A stretch of DNA of 6,289 bases from Actinobacteria bacterium ATB1. GTDB taxonomy: Bacteria > Actinomycetota > Acidimicrobiia > UBA2766. The notes below the pieces were generated by a model that was given only the letters and a program-made list of their open reading frames with translations, ran no database searches and was not told where the DNA came from. A program made the translations under genes and the position numbers. This document shows positions 1 through 5,162 of the stretch, piece by piece. The stretch covers positions 1 to 6,289 of the forward strand of contig QWHP01000227.1 of assembly GCA_021404985.1 (NCBI GenBank). The letters are read 5' to 3'. Numbering within the stretch: the first letter of the stretch is position 1; every line of letters begins with the position of its first letter.

Positions 1-318
1 CTGCAGCCTGCTCTCCTGGGATATCTCGTCTCGAGTTGCCGTGAGGCGGATGTTGTCGCGATCTCCGGCGAGGAGGGTCCCGAGACCCTCCTCGCTGTCT
101 ACTCGACCGCCCTGGCCCCCTCGGCAGAACGTCTCCTCGCCTCGGGGTCGCGGAGCCTCAGACGCCTTTACGACGAGGTCGACGTCGAGTACATCGGCGA
201 GGACGAATGGAGGCCCTACGACCCGGAGGGCCTTTCACTGATCGACGTCGACGACGAGGATGCACTCGAGCGGGCCCGAAGCCTCATGCGAGACGGTGCG
301 GGTGGGAGTAGACGTTGA
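1..318 (+). CDS. mobA: MobA-like molybdenum cofactor guanylyltransferase, C-terminal part (5' end outside window)
   Basis: This frame is open from the first base to a TGA at 316-318, giving the last 105 residues of a protein that begins left of the window. The fold pattern is that of the MobA nucleotidyltransferase C-terminus: a hydrophobic helix (ALLGYLV), the strand DVVAI, the family-typical PETLLAVY segment (local residues 27-34, matching the MobA 'PL-A-Y' motif), the GSRSLRRL helix start (49-56), and a closing IDVDDEDALERA (81-92) where MobA proteins usually read 'N-NTPEDL--A'. MobA attaches GMP to molybdopterin in the cytoplasm to give the guanine dinucleotide cofactor used by formate-dehydrogenase-type enzymes. 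Its 3' end runs 35 bases into the oppositely oriented fdhD, and the neighbouring Mo enzyme supports the assignment. The N-terminal GTP-binding motif lies outside the window, so a related NTP transferase cannot be fully excluded. Confidence 0.78.
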   Translation: MQPALLGYLVSSCREADVVAISGEEGPETLLAVYSTALAPSAERLLASGSRSLRRLYDEVDVEYIGEDEWRPYDPEGLSLIDVDDEDALERARSLMRDGAGGSRR

Positions 319-1105
319 ACCCGTCGTCTCGCGTGAATGCGAGGAGTGTCATCCCGGCCTCCTCCGCGAGGTCGATGGCCATCGACGAGGGTGCTGACAC
401 CGACACGAGGGCGGGGATCCCGGCCATGAGTGCCTTCTGAACGATCTCGAAGCCAGCCCGTCCGGAGACCGCGAGGATCCGCTCGCGGGCGGGCACCGAG
501 CCCGAACGGACAAGTCCCCCGACGACCTTGTCCACCGCGTTGTGGCGACCGACGTCCTCCCTCGCGAGGAGCAGCTCTCCATCCTGGGCGAAGAGGGCGG
601 CCCCGTGAACTCCTCCCGTCTTTCCGAAGACCACCTGGACCTCGCGCAGCCGCGTGGGCAGTTCGCGGGCCAGTGTTTCCTCGATCGACAGGGGGTCGTC
701 CCGGACGGGAGCGAAGACCCTCTGTATCTCTCCGAGGATCTTCCTCGAGCAGACGCCGCAGGCAGCCGTGGCGAGCGACGCCCTCAAGCCGTCGGTGTCC
801 GGATGCGCCCCATGGCGGAGCACCACCTCGACGACGTTGAACTCCGCAGGGTCGCCGTAGCGTGCCCCTGCGACGTCGCCGGGAGAGCGAACGACCCCAT
901 CGGTGAGGACGAAGCCGACCGCGAGGTCGAAGTCGTCGCCCGGCGTCCGCATCAACACGGCGACGGGTTGGGGATCCCCCCGGGCGACACGCGTCCGGAT
1001 CTCGAGGGGCTCCTCGACAGCCACGGCGTCGGGGTCAGGCGATTCACTTCTGGGCGGCAGTCCCGCCCGAACCCGAACCGCGGGGCGCATCGTCACGGGG
1101 TCCAC
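284..1105 (-). CDS. fdhD: FdhD, formate dehydrogenase sulfurtransferase (accessory protein)
   Basis: A complete 273-residue protein of normal FdhD length. FdhD takes sulfur from a cysteine desulfurase and passes it to the molybdenum cofactor of formate dehydrogenase, which is needed for activity; it acts in the cytoplasm. Family landmarks are all present in order: EEPLEIR (31-37), MRTPGDDFDLAVGF (52-65), the CxxC sulfur-transfer pair CGVC (C116, C119), TGGVHGAAL (163-171), REDVGRHNAVDKV (182-194), SGRAGFEIVQKA (214-225), and the C-terminal FNVYSHPHRL. The chosen start is GTG at 1105. An in-frame ATG at 1090 (residue 6) is an alternative. I prefer GTG because a TACGCT -10 box sits exactly where it would start the transcript on that codon, and no Shine-Dalgarno sequence precedes either codon. 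The gene diverges from the FdhF/YdeP-type oxidoreductase, its likely client, and its 3' end overlaps the mobA-like gene. Confidence 0.96.
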   Translation of the reverse strand: MDPVTMRPAVRVRAGLPPRSESPDPDAVAVEEPLEIRTRVARGDPQPVAVLMRTPGDDFDLAVGFVLTDGVVRSPGDVAGARYGDPAEFNVVEVVLRHGAHPDTDGLRASLATAACGVCSRKILGEIQRVFAPVRDDPLSIEETLARELPTRLREVQVVFGKTGGVHGAALFAQDGELLLAREDVGRHNAVDKVVGGLVRSGSVPARERILAVSGRAGFEIVQKALMAGIPALVSVSAPSSMAIDLAEEAGMTLLAFTRDDGFNVYSHPHRLA

Positions 1106-1117
1106 CAGGTGAGCGTA
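1105..1117 (-). promoter_or_regulatory. Candidate leaderless promoter -10 box of fdhD
   Basis: Read on the minus strand, TACGCT (1117 to 1112) fits the TANNNT -10 consensus. Counting from its last T as -7 puts +1 on 1105, the first base of the fdhD GTG start, so the mRNA would have no leader. No Shine-Dalgarno sequence is seen before the start and no clear -35 box is visible. A 5-bp inverted repeat, CAGGT (1106-1110) and ACCTG (1123-1127), brackets the -10 box and could be a regulator site; that part is weak. Confidence 0.45.
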
Positions 1118-1138
1118 GGGAAACCTGCGCGCCTGCCG

Positions 1139-1152
1139 TAGAGTTCATCCCG
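1139..1152 (+). promoter_or_regulatory. Candidate leaderless promoter -10 box of the FdhF/YdeP-family gene
   Basis: TAGAGT at 1139-1144 fits TANNNT and places +1 at 1151-1152, on the GTG start codon at 1152. There is no Shine-Dalgarno sequence in the upstream bases and the frame has no other ATG or GTG start between the upstream stop at 1110-1112 and 1152. A convincing -35 is not visible. Leaderless transcripts with only a -10 element are common in actinobacteria, so the arrangement is credible but unproven. Confidence 0.45.
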
Positions 1153-3446
1153 TGTTCGAGGCGGCCGAGACGGACGAAGGCCGGGGGGCCATCCACCGGA
1201 CGATCCGACGATCCGCACGCGCCGCCGGCTGGGACCCGGACACCTGGGTGGGGTTCAACCCGAACGGACTAGGTGAGCAGAAGCCGAACCACTACCTCGA
1301 GATGGTCCGCGCAGCTTGGCGTAACCGGCGTCAGCTGCCGTACGCGTGGAGGATCCTGACCCAGGGGGCCTGTGACGGATGTGCCCTCGGGACGGCGGGA
1401 CTGCACGACTGGACGATCGACGGGATCCATCTGTGCACGGTGCGCCTCGACCTACTGCACCTGAACACAATGGGACCCGTCGACCCCTCGATGCTGCGCG
1501 ATGCGGAGTCCCTCGCCGCCTTGGACGGCGCTGATCTCAGATCCCTCGGCCGCCTCGCCGTACCGATGCTGCGGCTTGCGGGGGAACCAGGATTCCGTCC
1601 CGTGGGATGGGACGAGGCACTCGACCTCGTGGCCGGCAAGGTCGCCGATGCCGACCCCGGCGGCGTCGCCCTGTACCTGACAAGTCGCGGGGTCACCAAC
1701 GAGGTGTACTACGCCGCCCAGAAGGCATGGAGGGGAATGGGCTCTCCTCATGTCGACAATGCCGCGAGGGTCTGCCATTCACCCTCGACCGTGGCCCTCA
1801 AGGAGATGTTGGGCGTCGGTGCGGCCACCTGCTCGTACAGGGACCTCTTCGAGACCGACCTCGTCGTGCTGTTCGGGTCCGACGTCGCCAACAACCAACC
1901 CGTGATGATGAAGTACCTCTACCTGGCGAAGAGGCGCGGGGCACGCATCGCGGTCGTCAACCCCTTCCGCGAGCCCGGCCTCGACCGGTACTGGGTACCC
2001 TCGAACGCCGAGTCGGCGCTCTTCGGCACACGGATCGCCGACTCCTGGTTCGAGGTGACAATCGGCGGCGACGCCGCTTTCGTCAGCGGGGTGATGAAGT
2101 CGCTCGTCGCGGAGGGCCGTGTCGACGAGGCCTGGATCCGTGCGCACACGACAGGCTGGCCGGATCTCAGCGAACACCTCGTGCGACTCGAGTGGGACGA
2201 CATCGAGCGCGGCAGCGGTCTCACCGTCGACGATTGCCGGAGGTTCGCGGACATGTACGCCGGAGCCCGTCGTGCGGTGTTCGTCTGGTCGATGGGCATA
2301 ACCCAGCACCGGCACGGCTCCGACAACGTGCGGGCGATCGTCGACCTCGCCCTGGCAAGGGGAATGGTCGGGCGTCCCGGTTGCGGTCTCATGCCCATCC
2401 GGGGACACTCCGGAGTGCAGGGCGGAGCCGAGATGGGTGCCTACGCCACGACTCTTCCCGGAGGGGGCCCGGTGACCTCGGAGAGCGCAAGAGCCCTCTC
2501 CGAGGTGTATGGATTCCCGGTGCCCGCCAGCGCCGGGATGTCCGCCGTCGACATGCTGGAAGCTTCCCTGGCGGGCAGGTTGGACGTCCTCTGGTCGAGT
2601 GGCGGGAACTTCCTCGACGTGTTGCCGGAACCGGGGCGTGTGCGTGACGCACTCGGGCGTGTTCCCGTGCGCGTCCACAGCGACATCGTTGTCACCAGCC
2701 AGATGCTCGTCCCGGCAGACTCCGCAGTTGTCCTCCTGCCGGTCGCAACGAGGTACGAGCAGAGCGGCGGAGGAACCGAAACGACGACAGAGCGCCGAAT
2801 CGTGTTCTCACCGGAGGTTCGAGGTCCCCGGCCGGGGTCGGTGCGTGAGGAGTGGGCCGTCTTCGGGGAGGTGGCACGCAGGGTCCGAGGAGACGACCGG
2901 GCGAGTTTCAGGGACGCGCAGTCGATCCGGGACGAGATCGCCGCAGTCGTGCCGTACTACGAGGGGATCCAGCGCCTGCGCCGAACCGGTGACGCTGTCC
3001 AGTGGGGTGGGCCACGCCTCTGCGCCGAGGGTTCGGAGCCGCGCTTCTCCACAGCCGATGGAAAGGCTCACTTCACGACGGTGGAGTTGCCGGGAGCGGA
3101 CGTCCCGCCGGGTGCCTTCCGCCTGTCCACGCGGCGGGGCAAACAGTTCAACTCCATGGTCCACGCTGACGTCGACCCCCTCACCGGGGCCAGGAGGGAC
3201 GCCGTGTTCATGAACCCCGCCGACGCCGACGAGCTCGGGCTCGCGGAGGGTGACGCCGTCGAGTTGCGCTCCACTGCCGGTTCTTTCGTGGGCCGCGTGC
3301 GCTCGAGTCGCATAGCACGCCGAAACCTTGCCGTGTTCTGGCCCGAAGGCAACGTGCTCATTTCGGCGGGTGCCTCAGATCCGGAAGGTGGGGTGCCCGA
3401 CTACAACGCCCTGGTTCACGCCTTCCCGGTGGGTGGGGGAGTCTGA
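1152..3446 (+). CDS. FdhF/YdeP-family molybdopterin oxidoreductase (formate dehydrogenase alpha-like)
   Basis: A full-length 764-residue bis-MGD enzyme of the FdhF/YdeP branch of the DMSO-reductase superfamily; the physiological substrate of this branch is not settled, formate being the obvious candidate. The N-terminus has CDGC (C74, C77) and HLC (C95), an Fe-S type cysteine set with only three cysteines before the active site. ARVCHSPS (205-212) lines up with the RVUHGPS active site of E. coli FdhF, with Cys208 (codon TGC) at the selenocysteine position and the conserved His209. DLVVLFGSDVANNQP and RGARIAVVNP (262-271) are cofactor-binding segments; GRPGCGLMPIRGHSGVQGGAEMG (407-429 region) is a family hallmark. 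The C-terminal dinucleotide-binding domain (about 654-760) contains RRGKQFNSMV, DPLTGARRDAVFMN and PEGNVL. The GTG start is the only usable one after an upstream in-frame stop. No electron-transfer subunit follows; its stop overlaps the start of the membrane-protein gene. Activity should depend on FdhD encoded divergently. It has no twin-arginine signal, so it is probably cytoplasmic. Confidence 0.93.
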   Translation: MFEAAETDEGRGAIHRTIRRSARAAGWDPDTWVGFNPNGLGEQKPNHYLEMVRAAWRNRRQLPYAWRILTQGACDGCALGTAGLHDWTIDGIHLCTVRLDLLHLNTMGPVDPSMLRDAESLAALDGADLRSLGRLAVPMLRLAGEPGFRPVGWDEALDLVAGKVADADPGGVALYLTSRGVTNEVYYAAQKAWRGMGSPHVDNAARVCHSPSTVALKEMLGVGAATCSYRDLFETDLVVLFGSDVANNQPVMMKYLYLAKRRGARIAVVNPFREPGLDRYWVPSNAESALFGTRIADSWFEVTIGGDAAFVSGVMKSLVAEGRVDEAWIRAHTTGWPDLSEHLVRLEWDDIERGSGLTVDDCRRFADMYAGARRAVFVWSMGITQHRHGSDNVRAIVDLALARGMVGRPGCGLMPIRGHSGVQGGAEMGAYATTLPGGGPVTSESARALSEVYGFPVPASAGMSAVDMLEASLAGRLDVLWSSGGNFLDVLPEPGRVRDALGRVPVRVHSDIVVTSQMLVPADSAVVLLPVATRYEQSGGGTETTTERRIVFSPEVRGPRPGSVREEWAVFGEVARRVRGDDRASFRDAQSIRDEIAAVVPYYEGIQRLRRTGDAVQWGGPRLCAEGSEPRFSTADGKAHFTTVELPGADVPPGAFRLSTRRGKQFNSMVHADVDPLTGARRDAVFMNPADADELGLAEGDAVELRSTAGSFVGRVRSSRIARRNLAVFWPEGNVLISAGASDPEGGVPDYNALVHAFPVGGGV
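3435..3441 (+). promoter_or_regulatory. Ribosome binding site of the AI-2E family gene
   Basis: GGGGGAG lies four bases before the ATG at 3446, inside the last codons of the oxidoreductase gene. Together with the TGATG stop-start overlap (3444-3448) it fixes the start of the downstream gene and suggests translational coupling. Confidence 0.6.
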
Positions 3447-4588
3447 TGCCGACTGGTTCGGTGCCGGCAGGCACCTCGATCGGTGGGAGACTGCGGAGGC
3501 GCCTTCCTCTCGAGGCCGTGGACCGTCTCGGCAGTCAGGCGTGGTCCCTGGTGGGCGTCGCTGCGCTGCTCGGGGTGGTCGGTCTGGTCCTGGCTCGGGT
3601 CGGATGGTTCCTCGTACCCCTCGTGTTCTCCGTCGTGGTCGGCGTCATCGCGTCCCCGATCGTCAAGATGCTCGAGCGGCGAGGACTCGGGCGCGGAGTG
3701 GCGACGGGGGTCGTCTTCGGGCTCATCGTCGCCGTCACCGTGGCCATGCTCTACGCGATCATCCCGCCTTTCGTGACCCAGGCGACCCGGCTCGTGTCCT
3801 CGGTGCCGGACTTCTTCGAGGATGTCGCTGCAGACACCGCTCGGTTCGAGGAACGCCTCAGCTCGACCAACCCGGCTGCTGTGGAAGCTCTGCGAGGCTT
3901 TCAGGACGGGCTCGAGAAGCAGGCCGTCGAGTTCGCCGACCGACTTCCGGACACGATGTTCGGGATCGTGAACGTGTCATTCGCCGTGGTCATCGCGGCC
4001 TTCGTGGGTGCGATCCTCGCCTATCTCGCGGTGAAGGACCTCCCCACCTACACCGATGTCGTGAACCGCTGGCTCGAACGACCGGGCAACCTCAGAGTGA
4101 GGGGTGCGCTCCGGCAGATGGCCCGGACCGGCACGCTCTTCATACGCGGCCAACTCCTCCTTGCGATGATCGTCGGGCTGGCTTCGGGTCTTGCCCTCGC
4201 CCTGATCGGGGTTCCGTTTCCTGTCCCCCTGGGTGTCCTGGCGGGCATAGGGGAGCTGATCCCGACTGTCGGCCCCATACTGGCGGGCATCCCGGCGGTC
4301 ATCTTCGCGCTGGGGAAGGGAGGCATCGGCCTCGGGCTTCTGGCGGCGGGAGTCCTCTTCCTCGTACAGCAGGCCGAGTCGTATCTGCTCGTTCCCCTCG
4401 TCGTCGGGAAGGTCACCGAGATGCCGGCCATAGCAGTCATCGTCGCCCTCACGGTGGCAGGAGGCACGTTCGGCATCATCGGCATGATCGTCGTGATCCC
4501 CCTCCTCGCGATGGTCCGCGACGGACTGCGCTGGTTCTTCATGAGCGACGGCGAAGTCTTGGCAGCCATGAGCGTCGACCCGGTCTGA
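3446..4588 (+). CDS. AI-2E (UPF0118/PerM) family transporter-like membrane protein
   Basis: A complete 380-residue polytopic membrane protein of normal family length. Members include the AI-2 exporter TqsA, PerM/YdiK and some cation antiporters, so the substrate cannot be deduced from family membership. Hydrophobic segments fall at about 33-50, 53-72, 84-106, 172-194, 236-254, 256-283, 285-307 and 327-357. The soluble stretch 107-170, between the third and fourth segments, contains the amphipathic helical region usual for the family. Diagnostic motifs are GELIPTVGPILAGIPA (269-284) and QQAESYLLVPLVVGK (308-322) followed by VTEMPAIAVIVAL. Basic residues before the first segment (RLRRRL, 15-20) place the N-terminus inside. 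The ATG shares one base with the stop of the oxidoreductase gene and has its own GGGGGAG site. Co-translation with a Mo enzyme is unusual, but nothing in the protein marks it as a formate channel (FocA is a different fold). Confidence 0.92.
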   Translation: MPTGSVPAGTSIGGRLRRRLPLEAVDRLGSQAWSLVGVAALLGVVGLVLARVGWFLVPLVFSVVVGVIASPIVKMLERRGLGRGVATGVVFGLIVAVTVAMLYAIIPPFVTQATRLVSSVPDFFEDVAADTARFEERLSSTNPAAVEALRGFQDGLEKQAVEFADRLPDTMFGIVNVSFAVVIAAFVGAILAYLAVKDLPTYTDVVNRWLERPGNLRVRGALRQMARTGTLFIRGQLLLAMIVGLASGLALALIGVPFPVPLGVLAGIGELIPTVGPILAGIPAVIFALGKGGIGLGLLAAGVLFLVQQAESYLLVPLVVGKVTEMPAIAVIVALTVAGGTFGIIGMIVVIPLLAMVRDGLRWFFMSDGEVLAAMSVDPV

Positions 4589-4608
4589 GCGAGTTGTCCG
4601 AAAGAACG

Positions 4609-4620
4609 GAGCGCGCGCTC
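4609..4620. promoter_or_regulatory. Perfect 12-bp palindrome upstream of the mazEF-like pair (candidate operator)
   Basis: GAGCGCGCGCTC is its own reverse complement and ends eight bases before the ATG at 4629. Toxin-antitoxin operons are commonly repressed by their antitoxin at palindromes near the promoter, so this is a sensible operator candidate. A TTGTCC at 4594-4599 could be a -35 box, but the -10 position that goes with it (4617-4622) does not match consensus. The palindrome is short and made mostly of GC alternation, so chance is possible in GC-rich DNA. Confidence 0.35.
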
Positions 4621-4628
4621 TTGGCGTG

Positions 4629-4851
4629 ATGCAGACGATGGGTCCCGGAGGACGTCGTACCCAACATCGACAGCCTCGACATTCCGTTCTCGAGGTGGGT
4701 CACCGATCAGCTTCGCCGCCATGCAGCCCAAACAGCGACGAGCTTCGGCGAGCAGCTTCTCGCCGATGCGGCTCGCGCCAGAGATCCAGTGCCGACGCAA
4801 GAGGAGTCGCGGGCCACGGTCGAGCGAATGGAGCGCTCCGCGCCGTGGTAG
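4629..4851 (+). pseudogene. MazE-like antitoxin with disrupted reading frame (or one-base sequence error)
   Basis: Between the membrane-protein gene and mazF, the frame ending at TAG 4849-4851 encodes a convincing small antitoxin-like sequence: VPEDVVPNIDSLDIPFSRWV, then a helix with DQLRRHAAQTATSFGEQLL and an acidic/basic tail ending MERSAPW. A strand followed by two helices resembles ribbon-helix-helix antitoxins; this is inference, not a recognised signature. The frame has a stop at 4627-4629 and no ATG, GTG, TTG or CTG afterwards until a late GTG, so it cannot start normally. The ATG at 4629 is in a different frame. Removing a single base around 4640-4647 (for example from the GGG at 4640-4642) joins them into a 73-residue protein starting MQTMVPEDVV, a normal MazE length. 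It overlaps the mazF start by seven bases, as partners often do. Codon third positions are mostly G/C in this frame, and the alternative frame gives an Arg/Ser/Pro-rich nonsense-like product. Confidence 0.55.
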
Positions 4852-5162
4852 CACGTGGCGGTGTGTACTGGATCGACCTGGACAAGCCTCGACCGTGTGT
4901 GGTCGTGTACGCCGAGGAGGTACTCGGTGTCGATGTCTGGCAGACCAACGTCGTGGCTCTCACTTCGAACCTCGAAAGGGCGGGAATCCCAGGCAACGTC
5001 CTGCTGAGCTGCCGTGCGACCGGGCTGCCGAGCGACTCCGTGGCGGTCCCGCTCGGGTTGGAGCTCGTCGACCGCTCGCTCCTCGTGGAGCAGACGGGCC
5101 GGCTCCCGGCAGCTCTCATCGACGACATCGACAACGGCATTCGAGCCGTGTTGGGCATCTGA
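4845..5162 (+). CDS. mazF: MazF/PemK-type endoribonuclease toxin
   Basis: A 105-residue protein of usual MazF length. MazF toxins are cytoplasmic ribonucleases that cut mRNA at short specific sites and are blocked by a MazE antitoxin. Visible family features are RGGVYWIDLD at the N-terminus, the RP pair (R16-P17) followed by the strand CVVVY, VVALTSNLERAG (36-47, with T40-S41 at the place of the catalytic Thr/Ser of MazF), GNVLL, GLPSDSVAV (60-68), and the C-terminal helix with GRLPAALIDDIDNGIRAVLGI. R16 corresponds to the catalytic Arg of E. coli MazF. The loop between the first two strands is short (DLDKPRP), lacking the usual T-G-SEQ-G stretch, as in a subgroup of MazF proteins. I chose GTG 4845, which overlaps the antitoxin stop; the frame is open upstream to 4626, but that part reads as out-of-frame antitoxin DNA. 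GGAG at 4830-4833 may help initiation. Confidence 0.85.
   Translation: MVARGGVYWIDLDKPRPCVVVYAEEVLGVDVWQTNVVALTSNLERAGIPGNVLLSCRATGLPSDSVAVPLGLELVDRSLLVEQTGRLPAALIDDIDNGIRAVLGI

Noticed and set aside
1773..1775. Selenocysteine at the active site of the oxidoreductase
   Set aside because: The codon is TGC (Cys), not TGA, so no recoding is needed.
1779..2678. Long minus-strand open frame (299 codons) opposite the oxidoreductase gene
   Set aside because: Typical antisense shadow of a GC-rich gene; the plus strand carries uninterrupted conserved family motifs here.
3446..4588. Formate channel or formate transporter identity for the membrane protein
   Set aside because: The operon context is tempting, but the motifs are those of the AI-2E/UPF0118 family and none of the FocA/NirC type are present.
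3328..4629. 433-codon plus-strand frame across the oxidoreductase end and membrane-protein gene
   Set aside because: Arg/Gly/Pro-rich out-of-frame product with no membrane segments; the overlapping 380-residue frame has clear AI-2E family motifs.
4626..5162. One 178-residue protein with MazF at its C-terminus
   Set aside because: Its first 73 residues are rich in Arg, Ser and Pro and look out of frame, while a neighbouring frame over the same bases looks coding and antitoxin-like. MazF is complete from GTG 4845.
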